Source: a virus. From it: a stretch of 21,412 bases of DNA. This document shows, in pieces, positions 6,596 through 13,404 of this stretch; position 1 is the first letter of the stretch, and each line of letters begins with the position of its first letter. The position numbers were made by a program, and so were the translations under genes. The stretch is taken from the IMG/VR virus record IMGVR_UViG_3300012354_000077, positions 1 to 21,412 of that record; one strand, given 5' to 3'. The notes beneath the pieces are model-generated. The model saw nothing but the letters and a program-made list of their open reading frames with translations, was not told where the DNA came from and ran no database searches.

Positions 6596-7235
6596 GGGAC
6601 CGGTAATGCTTGGGTACGTCTCGGACGGCTGGGGCCGTATTGAGTTCCTCGACTCTATGCTGAATGCCGTGTCTGGTCCAGAGGCCGATCCGGCTATCGG
6701 TGGCGTGATTAGCTCGTCGGCAGGACCTCTCCTGGCGCTTGCCCGAAACCTGCTTGTGAAGCAGTTTCTCGACCACGACCTGGAATGGCTGTGCAGTATC
6801 GATACTGATATCGTGTTCGCGTCGGATGCTGTCGGTCGGCTCCTCGAGTCAGCCGACAGCGTTGAGCGGCCGATCATGAGCGCGCTGTACCACGTATTCC
6901 ACAACGGCCAGAAGATCCCGGCCGTTTACCTGAACACGTCGGAAGGTAGCAAGCTAGATATCCAGCCGGTACGGGACATTCGGGAGGATTGTGTCGTCCG
7001 GGTTTTCAGCGTCGGAGCGGGATGCCTGCTTGTTCATCGTTCCGTGTTCGAGACGATCTACAAGAATGCAGGCGAAGACAACTGCTGGTTCCGCGAGGGG
7101 GTTATGGACAAGCGAGACTTTGGTGAGGACATGTCCTTCTGCATCCGTGCAGCTATCTCTGGCTTTACGGTTCACGTCAACACAGGCGTCCAGGTCGGGC
7201 ATGTCAAGTCGGCGATGCTCGGAAGGGTGAGGTGA
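6588..7235 (+). CDS. Phage glycosyltransferase, GT-A fold with DxD motif
   Basis: A 215-residue protein starting at GTG 6588, eight bases inside the tail terminator gene, behind AGAGGAG. It opens VMLGYVSDGWGRIEFLDSML. After a Ser/Ala stretch with ARNLLVKQFLDHDLEWLCSI comes the acidic metal-binding motif DTD in SIDTDIVFASDAVGRLL. A later segment FGEDMSFCIRAAISGFTVHV followed by VGHVK fits the second acidic/His region of GT2-like enzymes. It likely transfers a sugar from a nucleotide donor to a protein or DNA target in the infected cell. The placement between tail terminator and tail tube suggests a tail protein as acceptor, but that is inference. ATG 6606 is an alternative start that would remove little. 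Confidence 0.8.
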   Translation: MVKGPVMLGYVSDGWGRIEFLDSMLNAVSGPEADPAIGGVISSSAGPLLALARNLLVKQFLDHDLEWLCSIDTDIVFASDAVGRLLESADSVERPIMSALYHVFHNGQKIPAVYLNTSEGSKLDIQPVRDIREDCVVRVFSVGAGCLLVHRSVFETIYKNAGEDNCWFREGVMDKRDFGEDMSFCIRAAISGFTVHVNTGVQVGHVKSAMLGRVR

Positions 7236-7456
7236 TGACAAAGACAACTGCATGGGCGTTCGGAAAGATGCTGGTCGAGGCTGGCGTCATTTCCCGGGAG
7301 CGTCTTAACAATACATGCCGGATCGTTATCGACGCAAACAGCGATGGCGAGCTGTTCATTTACATACAAGAATTCGGGAACAGGGAAGCCCTGGAGAAGC
7401 TGGCTCCGATGCTGAAGGGGATGATACCCGATGCCGAAGCAGACGGGTCTCGGTGA
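7235..7456 (+). CDS. 73-residue hypothetical protein upstream of the tail tube
   Basis: ATG 7235 overlaps the previous stop, with GGAAGG (7221-7226) eight bases upstream. GTG 7232 is a possible start three bases earlier. The protein reads WAFGKMLVEAGVISRERLNN, then CRIVIDA...GELFIYIQEFG and ALEKLAPML. This resembles the short R-V-V-I-D-I plus E-x-x-GD-x-x-L proteins often found just before actinophage tail-tube genes. It overlaps the next gene by 26 bases. No function is known. Confidence 0.65.
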   Translation: MTKTTAWAFGKMLVEAGVISRERLNNTCRIVIDANSDGELFIYIQEFGNREALEKLAPMLKGMIPDAEADGSR

Positions 7457-8384
7457 TAACTTCTATGTCGGCGGATACGATCTGTCAGGAGACGTAGCTT
7501 CCGTTGACCAGATTAGCGCGCCAATGACGCCAATCGACGTCACATCGCTGACTTTTAAGGCTCCACAACGCCTGGGTGGACGGCGGGACGGGAACATTAG
7601 CTTCACGACATTCCTGGATATTAACGTGCCCACGGTGTCGACTCCGGCTGTTCCGGCCAGCGGTACGCCGTATATCAACGCATTCCCCTACCCGGTGCAT
7701 ATTACCATCACCGGTGGCACGATGACCAACGTCGTGATTAATGGCGTCTCGGTCGGCTCGGGCGCGGGCACATATACCCTTCCGGTGAATGGCTCGATTA
7801 CGCTGACATACACCGTAGCTCCAACCTGGAGTTTCTTTGTCTGGGGCACAGAGCACAATGCTCTGGCCAGTATTCCGTCAGCCGATGTTGCCGTTAGCTA
7901 CTTCCAGGGGACAACGATTGGTAATCCGGCCGCGTCGATGGTCTCGAAGCAGACTAACTATGACCCGACTCGCTCGGCCGATGCGAGCATTACCCTGAAG
8001 GTAGACGCCCAGGCGAATAGTTTTGGCGTGGAATGGGGCCGGCAGCTCACGGGTGGGCTCCGGACGGACAACGGCCCGGTGACCGGGCCGTTCTATGACC
8101 ATGGTGTCCCGCCCGGCGCCTGGGGCTGCCAGGCCTATCTCCATCTCGTCGAGCTGGTCGGCACGAATGTCCAGGTCACCATTACGCACTGTGCGACTTC
8201 AGGTGGCTCCTACACAACCCTAATCGACTTTGGCAGCCTGACGGCCATTGGCGACAAGCGGATCGCTACGGCCAATACGGTGACCGTTAACCAGTTCCTC
8301 AAGGTCGTGTCAGCCGGCACGTTCACCCAGGCGGTGTTCGGTGTTAACTTCGTCCGGAATCCGGCGGCGGGAGTTGCATTTTAA
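7431..8384 (+). CDS. Major tail (tube) protein with an inserted Ig-like domain
   Basis: A 317-residue protein starting at ATG 7431 behind GGGGATGATACCCG, a weak site, so probably coupled to the overlapping gene upstream. It opens MPKQTGLGDNFYVGGYDLSG with DVTSLTFKAPQRLGGRRDG. The core continues with YFQGTTIGNPAASMVSKQTN and YDPTRSADASITLKVDAQAN. It then has VEWGRQLTGGLRTD, a pattern I recognise from actinophage tail proteins. Residues 88-138 (ITITGGTMTN...GAGTYTLPVNGSI) form an extra beta-sandwich-like insert that could project from the tail tube. The last part (CATSGGSYTTLIDFGSLTAI) is again beta-rich. Confidence 0.8.
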   Translation: MPKQTGLGDNFYVGGYDLSGDVASVDQISAPMTPIDVTSLTFKAPQRLGGRRDGNISFTTFLDINVPTVSTPAVPASGTPYINAFPYPVHITITGGTMTNVVINGVSVGSGAGTYTLPVNGSITLTYTVAPTWSFFVWGTEHNALASIPSADVAVSYFQGTTIGNPAASMVSKQTNYDPTRSADASITLKVDAQANSFGVEWGRQLTGGLRTDNGPVTGPFYDHGVPPGAWGCQAYLHLVELVGTNVQVTITHCATSGGSYTTLIDFGSLTAIGDKRIATANTVTVNQFLKVVSAGTFTQAVFGVNFVRNPAAGVAF

Positions 8385-8854
8385 TGCCGACGCTAATGCA
8401 GCAGCGACAGTTCGTCTGCCGTCCAGAGCCATACATGGAGCCGCAGGCGTACAAGACGTACTCATACAGCACGCCTGCACGGACACATTTCCGTCCGGCA
8501 AGCTGCGAAGAGTACCTGTGCCAGGATTTTCGGTATGGATTTATGACGACTCTGGATCTGTCGACTGATGTCGGGCAGAGATATGCCGATTTTATCCGGA
8601 AGGACAAGAGCCGGAGTCCGACCGAGATCCGTACGGGGCTGTACGAGGCCAGGTTTGTATTTCCTCCCGGCACTCCGTGCTGGCGCTGGAAGGAACACCG
8701 GATTCCTGTGGAGAAGCCGCCAATTCTTGTCGTCCGGAGAGGAGACTGGCGTGGAAGCCTTGGACTGATTCGGCGACATTCACGGGTGGAATTCTGGGCG
8801 GAAGATTTTGCAGAGCATCAGGACGGTCTAGCAAAGATATTCAACCGAGGATAA
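8384..8854 (+). CDS. Hypothetical protein between two tail-tube-like genes
   Basis: A 156-residue protein whose ATG overlaps the previous stop (TAATG). It contains RPASCEEYLCQDFRYGFMTT, then RTGLYEARFVFPPGTPCWRW and later LVVRRGDWRGSLGLIRRHSR, with the ending DDFAEHQ-like VEFWAEDFAEHQDGLAKIF. This CEEYL...FPPG-x-PC...RGDWRG...DFAEHQ pattern is one I know from actinophage proteins next to tail genes, but it has no assigned function. Several conserved Cys, Trp and Arg residues suggest a compact folded domain. The location implies a tail assembly or tail surface role. Confidence 0.75.
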   Translation: MPTLMQQRQFVCRPEPYMEPQAYKTYSYSTPARTHFRPASCEEYLCQDFRYGFMTTLDLSTDVGQRYADFIRKDKSRSPTEIRTGLYEARFVFPPGTPCWRWKEHRIPVEKPPILVVRRGDWRGSLGLIRRHSRVEFWAEDFAEHQDGLAKIFNRG

Positions 8855-8867
8855 GAAGGAAGGAAGA

Positions 8868-9284
8868 ATGCCAAAGCTAACAGGCCTCTCCGGCACCCTT
8901 AAGGTGACGGACGCCGGAGCTACGTACCGCGACATCGGCGCGGACATTACCAACTACAACTTCTCGACGCCGCGTGGTCTCGAGGACGTCACGGGAATGA
9001 ACAAGTTCGCGAATGAGCGACTGCTGCTTCTGACGGACTTTACCGTCACGTTCAACGGGATCATGGACAACGACGCAAACATGAGCCACTCTGTGTTCTC
9101 GACGGTGACCGGCACGTCGGTCACCCGCTCGGTCTCGATCGCGCCGACGCCCACCACGACCACGCCGATCATCACGGTTAACTGCCTCATCACCGATTAC
9201 CAGATCACCCGCGCGGCGAACGCTGAGCTTACCTGGCAGGTTCCGGCCTCGCTTGCCGACGGCGCTGTGCCGACGTGGGCCTAG
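8868..9284 (+). CDS. Second tail-tube-like protein
   Basis: A 138-residue protein starting at ATG 8868 behind AGAAGGAAGGAAGA. It reads MPKLTGLSGTLKVTDAGATY, then DIGADITNYNFSTPRGLEDV, VTGMNKFANERLLLLTDFTV, and late NCLITDYQITRAANAELTWQ with ASLADGAVPTWA. This layout is characteristic of short tail-tube subunits in actinophages (DVTG-x-x-K-x-A-x-ERL-LL, ELTW-x-x-P...DG-x-x-PTW). It resembles the gene at 7431 in its start and in the DVT...ERL segment, so the two are probably related. The short protein could be the main tube subunit and the longer one a variant or decoration, or the reverse. Sequence alone does not decide. Confidence 0.8.
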   Translation: MPKLTGLSGTLKVTDAGATYRDIGADITNYNFSTPRGLEDVTGMNKFANERLLLLTDFTVTFNGIMDNDANMSHSVFSTVTGTSVTRSVSIAPTPTTTTPIITVNCLITDYQITRAANAELTWQVPASLADGAVPTWA

Positions 9285-9291
9285 GAGAGAT

Positions 9292-9708
9292 ATGGGATAC
9301 CGGCGTGAGCTTAAGCGCTACGTCCTGAAATTCGAGGACGAGGAATTTAGCGGATTCGAATGCGTCTGTGGATCTTTGTCCGTCGATGAGTTTCTCGAGC
9401 TCAATGCCCTGGCAGGCGAGATGATGTCCAGTAATCCGGATGTCGAGGAAGTCGGGCGGCTGTTCAATCTTCTCTCCGAGAAGATTGTGCGCTGGAATCT
9501 CGAGGATGACGAGGGCAAGCCCATTGCGCATGGGCCGGAAGATCTGCGGGCGCAAGATATCGACTTCATTGTAGCTATCTTGATGGCCTGGCTGGATGGA
9601 ATGTCCGTGGTACCCGGCCCTTTGCCGAACGACTCGAGCTCTGGAGGGACTTCCCTGGATGCTATGACAACAGAACTGGCGAATATGTCACGGAGCCGAC
9701 CGAGCTAG
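9292..9708 (+). CDS. Tail assembly chaperone, short (gpG-like) product
   Basis: A 138-residue protein starting at ATG 9292 behind TAGGAGAGAT. The earlier in-frame GTG-type start at 9253 lies inside the tail-tube gene and has no ribosome site. It reads KRYVLKFEDEEFSGFECVCG, then LSVDEFLELNALAGEMMSSN and a helical segment ending VPGPLPNDSSSGG. Acidic N-terminal strands followed by helices and a Pro/Ser tail before a frameshift are typical of tail assembly chaperones that sit just before the tape measure gene. The protein would keep the tape measure soluble during tube polymerisation. Confidence 0.8.
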   Translation: MGYRRELKRYVLKFEDEEFSGFECVCGSLSVDEFLELNALAGEMMSSNPDVEEVGRLFNLLSEKIVRWNLEDDEGKPIAHGPEDLRAQDIDFIVAILMAWLDGMSVVPGPLPNDSSSGGTSLDAMTTELANMSRSRPS

Positions 9709-9860
9709 CCGAGGCAAAGCTTATTCTCGGGCTCTGCGACAGATTTCACTGCATACCGGATGTGGCCCGGGGCATGAGCGCTGATGTCCTGCGGCTCCTA
9801 AAGATCGAGGAACTCGGCGTGTCGCACGAGCAGCCGGAAGGAGGTGAAGAATTTGGCTAA
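9292..9860 (+). CDS. Tail assembly chaperone, long (gpGT-like) product by -1 frameshift
   Basis: The same start as the short form. At CCCTTTG (9618-9624) ribosomes can slip back one base. Reading then continues as AERLELWRDFPGCYDN, RTGEYVTEPTELAEAKLILG and LCDRFHCIPDVARGM, then ends at TAA 9858-9860. The downstream part has no good start codon or ribosome site of its own and reads as protein right up to the tape measure start. By count the fused product is 189 residues. The TGEYV...AEAKLILGLCDRF pattern is typical of the second chaperone domain in actinophages. A ratio of short to long form is a known need in siphovirus tail assembly. Confidence 0.75.
9618..9624 (+). promoter_or_regulatory. 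Slippery heptamer for -1 ribosomal frameshift
   Basis: C CCT TTG fits the X-XXY-YYZ pattern in the frame of the short chaperone. After a one-base slip the codons become CCC and TTT. A small hairpin (AGGG-ACTT-CCCT, 9645-9656) lies about 20 bases downstream but is too short to be convincing as a stimulator. Exact use of the site is inferred from frame continuity on both sides. Confidence 0.65.
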
Positions 9861-12800
9861 TGACGTTGTGATTCACGTCCGGGCGAGGGACGAGGCGACA
9901 GCTCGGTTTAGGAAAGTTGAGGAAGAAGGCCGACAGACCGCTAGAAGGACCAACAACAGCCTGAGTGGCATCGGCAAGGGCATTGGAACGGGTCTTGGTG
10001 GCCTTATCGGGAACATCACGAGCGTTGGTGATGCGCAGGTTGCTGCCTCGGGGAAATCGAATCTCTTTGCCCGGGCTCTCGCTGGAGTTAACCTGGCGAC
10101 CGGAATTCTTGAGCCTGCACTCGCGGGAATAGTTGCGGGTGGAACGGCCATCGGGTCGGTATTCCTGAGTGCTGGGATTGGGCTCGGCATCTATGGAGTG
10201 GTCGCGGGAACGACGATAACAAAGGCAGCGGAGGCCTCTAAGAAAGCGGCGACGGCGAGCGACGCTTATACTGCTGCTGTCGCCGCCGCGAACTTTCGGT
10301 ATAAGCAGCAGATGGAAGTCGCCACGACTAAAGCGCAGCGGCAGGCGGCCGAGAATACCCGGGCATCCGCGCTCCAGTCGGCCCTGACGGCCAAAGTAAA
10401 AGGCACCACGGCTGCCTACCAGGGCCTCACAGCACCGCAGCTTGAAATGGCCGACGCGATCACCCGGACGAAGGACCGATGGGATAAGTTTACTGCGGCC
10501 GCTGCCCCGACGGTTATCCGGCCGATAATGGCTGCCCTGGATCTTATGCCGCGTGGGCTGAAGATTATGCAGCCGTTCCTGGCGCCTGTCAGCAAGGCCC
10601 TGTCTAGTGTGGTCGCGTCGATTAAGGCGGGTATCGCCCCGGGCTCGGCGTTCTCCGGAATTATGGCGGACTTTGCAAAGAGCAGTGGGACGACTCTCGC
10701 CTCGGGCCTGCGGATAGCTGGAAACCTGCTTATGGGCATTCTTGGGATTTTTCACTCCTTTCTGCCGGAAGGAGGGAAGATGATTGCCCTGGCCGAGAAG
10801 GGCAGCGTAAAGTTCCGGGAATGGGGCCTTACTCTCTCGCATCACACCGGGTTCCAGGCTCTGATGACAATGTTCCGGGAAGAGACCCCCAAGGCGATGG
10901 AGATTCTCCGGAATCTTGGAGGAACTCTGCTGAATGTTGGTAAGGCGATGACAGGCCTGTCGGTATTCTCGAATAGCCATATGCTGCTCAACTTGCTACT
11001 ACCGCTGTCCAGTATCCTCAATGAGCTGTCAAGAAACCAGGCACTCGTCCGTATGCTTCTCTATCTCCTTGCGATTCACTCGGCAACGGGCAAGCTTAAG
11101 CCAGCATTTGAATCGGTGTTTGGAGCGAGCGGAATTATCCAGGGCGTACGGAAACTCGTCCCGGAGATCGGCAGGGTCACGAAGTCGATGCTCGGGCTCG
11201 ACGCTGCGATGAACGCGAACGTTGTTGGACTGGTCGTTCTCGCTATCGCCGCGCTGGCAGCCGGAATGGTCTATGCCTGGAAGAAATCGGCTGGCTTCCG
11301 GGATTTCCTCAAGCAGCTAGGTGTCGCTTTTCTTGATGTTGGTATTATTTTTGCCAATGTCGCGAAGTGGATTGTTGGTAGATACCTGAGTATGATCGGT
11401 GTGGTCGTCCACGGGGCGGCGACCGCATTCGGCTGGATCCCTGGCATTGGCAGCAAGCTAAAGACGGCGGATGTCGCATTCCAGGGATTTCAGCGGAATG
11501 TCAGCGGCGCATTCGACGGCATTATCGGAAAGATGGAAGAATGGAAGAAGAAGCTTCAGGATAGCACGCATCAATCTGAAAAGGCTCGGCAGAATATTGT
11601 TGCGGACTTCAGTAAGCAGGCAGACGCAGCCAGGAGCGCGAGTACCGACCTCAAGAAGTACAGCACTAGTATTCGGGACAATGGCGCCTATTCGTCAGAC
11701 GCACAGAAGAAGCGCCAGCAGCTCGTTACCGACATGATCCACGCTGGCGTTAATGCAAAGACGGCCAAGACCGACGTTGACAAGTACACCTGGGCGATCC
11801 AGGTAAACGGCCAGAATTCTAATGCAGCCCGGCAGGCTCGCACGCGCCTGAACGATGATATTGAGACGGCGTTTAAGCGCTCGCGGCAGGGCAAGACGGA
11901 CGTGAACCGTTTCACTGATGCCGTTCTTCATCACAGCCGGAATAGCGACGCGGTACGTGGAGCGCGCCAGCGACTCATCAATGACCTCGTCAACGCTGGC
12001 CTTGACTCTAAGACGGCAAAGAAGCTCGTTGACCAGATGCAGACGTCCATCAACCGGATGCACGGCAAGAAGGTCGATGTTACCGTTCGCGGCCATGGCT
12101 CCGGAGGAGTGAAGATCCTTCCGACTCCCACCGGATTCCCGGGTGCGAAGGACCTGTCGGTATACTTCAAGCCGCTAGCTCGTGGCGGACGACTTCCCGG
12201 ATTTGGTGGCGGAGACCGGCACGCGGCCCTGCTCGAGTCGGGTGAGGCTGTTGTTGATAAGCACCGAACGAGGAAGTTTGCTCCTCTACTTAAGGCGATG
12301 GGTGTGCCGGGCATGGCGGACGGTGGGCTTGTTGGTGCTCCGTCTCTTGTTGGCCGGGCGGCGAGCGCGGATGCCGGAGCGGGCGTAAGACTAGATGTTA
12401 GCTCCTACATAAAGTACCTCAAGAGCCTGATGACCGGAACGGGTGCTGGGGTCCTTGCCTTTGCGGAGTCTTTTCGCAATAGAACTCCGTATGTCTGGGG
12501 TGGCTCTACTCCGGCAGGCTGGGACTGCTCGGGGTTCGTGTCGTATGTATACAATCACTTCAAGCTGCTGAATGGCCGGATGGATGCGGCCGGGCTCCAG
12601 CGCTGGGGACGTCCATCCGGTCCGATTCCAGGTGGTATGGCGTTCTACGGGAACCCAGCGCATCACGTTGGCTTCGTCGTGAATGGCTCGACGCTGCTGT
12701 CTGCACTTGGACGTAAGTGGGGTACGATTCATTCGTCCCTGAAAATGCATGACAATAGCGGATATGGCGTCCCGCCGAGTGGCTTCGGTATGGCCGGCGG

Positions 12801-13404
12801 AGGAGCCGGTGGTCCTATCGGCGGAAGCAAGCTGAAGGAGCTCGCTTATTCGCTGCTCGCCCAGTATGGATGGGCTCGGCAGTGGGCTTCATTCAACGCC
12901 CTAGAGGACTCCGAGGCAGGCTGGCGGATGACAGCTCGCAACCCTTCATCCGGTGCTTATGGCCTGGCTCAGTTCATTAACGGACCGTCCGAGTACTACC
13001 AGTACGGTGGGAATCCAAACACGGGCCTGGGCCAGCTCACAGCCATGATGAACTACATCGGGCAGCGGTACCCGTCGGGGCCAAACCAGGCCTGGGCTTT
13101 CCACTTGCGCAATAACTGGTATGGGGCAGGTGGTCCGGCGAGCGGCTGGGGCATCGCCGGAGAGCACGGCCGGGAGCTCATACGGTTCCCGCATGGCAGC
13201 TACGTCTACCCGCACGGACAGACCGAGCGCATGCTCAAGGGCGCTAGTACTGGTCCTGGTGATATCAGCGTCACGATAGTCATTGAGAACAAGGGTGTGA
13301 TTGGGTCGAGAGCTGAACTGGATAACTGGCTGAGTGACTCCGTTGATAGGCTCGCACGAAACGGACGGCTGACGTACGCAATTCGGAGGAGCGTTAGTGC
13401 CTGA
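9853..13404 (+). CDS. Tape measure protein with NlpC/P60 and lysozyme-like domains
   Basis: A 1183-residue protein. TTG 9853 is chosen because GGAGG (9840-9844) lies eight bases upstream and the product then starts MANDVVIHVRARDEATARF, as in many tape measures. GTG 9844 overlaps that ribosome site. Hydrophobic segments lie near residues 73-125 and 454-478. Residues 598-723 are three 42-residue repeats. A Gly-rich hinge (GRLPGFGGGDRHAALLESGE, about 778) leads to an NlpC/P60-type domain with WDCSGF (Cys892) and HHVGF (His937/938). Residues 1000-1095 form a lysozyme-like domain (NALEDSEAGWR with Glu1021; SSGAYGLAQFI). It sets tail length, and its C-terminal end probably helps cut peptidoglycan at entry. 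Confidence 0.92.
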   Translation: MANDVVIHVRARDEATARFRKVEEEGRQTARRTNNSLSGIGKGIGTGLGGLIGNITSVGDAQVAASGKSNLFARALAGVNLATGILEPALAGIVAGGTAIGSVFLSAGIGLGIYGVVAGTTITKAAEASKKAATASDAYTAAVAAANFRYKQQMEVATTKAQRQAAENTRASALQSALTAKVKGTTAAYQGLTAPQLEMADAITRTKDRWDKFTAAAAPTVIRPIMAALDLMPRGLKIMQPFLAPVSKALSSVVASIKAGIAPGSAFSGIMADFAKSSGTTLASGLRIAGNLLMGILGIFHSFLPEGGKMIALAEKGSVKFREWGLTLSHHTGFQALMTMFREETPKAMEILRNLGGTLLNVGKAMTGLSVFSNSHMLLNLLLPLSSILNELSRNQALVRMLLYLLAIHSATGKLKPAFESVFGASGIIQGVRKLVPEIGRVTKSMLGLDAAMNANVVGLVVLAIAALAAGMVYAWKKSAGFRDFLKQLGVAFLDVGIIFANVAKWIVGRYLSMIGVVVHGAATAFGWIPGIGSKLKTADVAFQGFQRNVSGAFDGIIGKMEEWKKKLQDSTHQSEKARQNIVADFSKQADAARSASTDLKKYSTSIRDNGAYSSDAQKKRQQLVTDMIHAGVNAKTAKTDVDKYTWAIQVNGQNSNAARQARTRLNDDIETAFKRSRQGKTDVNRFTDAVLHHSRNSDAVRGARQRLINDLVNAGLDSKTAKKLVDQMQTSINRMHGKKVDVTVRGHGSGGVKILPTPTGFPGAKDLSVYFKPLARGGRLPGFGGGDRHAALLESGEAVVDKHRTRKFAPLLKAMGVPGMADGGLVGAPSLVGRAASADAGAGVRLDVSSYIKYLKSLMTGTGAGVLAFAESFRNRTPYVWGGSTPAGWDCSGFVSYVYNHFKLLNGRMDAAGLQRWGRPSGPIPGGMAFYGNPAHHVGFVVNGSTLLSALGRKWGTIHSSLKMHDNSGYGVPPSGFGMAGGGAGGPIGGSKLKELAYSLLAQYGWARQWASFNALEDSEAGWRMTARNPSSGAYGLAQFINGPSEYYQYGGNPNTGLGQLTAMMNYIGQRYPSGPNQAWAFHLRNNWYGAGGPASGWGIAGEHGRELIRFPHGSYVYPHGQTERMLKGASTGPGDISVTIVIENKGVIGSRAELDNWLSDSVDRLARNGRLTYAIRRSVSA
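11644..11769 (+). repeat. Tape measure 42-residue repeat, unit 1
   Basis: Residues 598-639 of the tape measure. The unit opens TDLKKYSTSI, has SSDAQKKRQQLVTDM in the middle and ends GVNAKTAK. It is one of three adjacent units of exactly 126 bases each that align without gaps at the protein level (T-D-[LV]-x-[KR]-[YF] start, S-x-[DN]-A then basic helix). Confidence 0.8.
11770..11895 (+). repeat. Tape measure 42-residue repeat, unit 2
   Basis: Residues 640-681. The unit opens TDVDKYTWAI, has NSNAARQARTRLNDD in the middle and ends FKRSRQGK. It is the most diverged of the three at its end (KRSRQGK where the others have NAKTAK and DSKTAK) but keeps the same length. Confidence 0.8.
11896..12021 (+). 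repeat. Tape measure 42-residue repeat, unit 3
   Basis: Residues 682-723. The unit opens TDVNRFTDAV, has NSDAVRGARQRLIND in the middle and ends AGLDSKTAK. It is followed by KLVDQMQTSI, which could be the start of a fourth, broken unit. Units 1 and 3 share the AG[VL][ND][AS]KTAK ending. Confidence 0.8.

Noticed and set aside
9721-10980. Long - strand frame (419 residues) across the start of the tape measure gene
   Set aside because: Basic, low-structure composition and exact overlap with strongly supported + strand coding; no family pattern.
11644-12021. Diversity-generating template or variable repeat
   Set aside because: The units are diverged protein repeats with no adenine-biased changes and no reverse transcriptase nearby.
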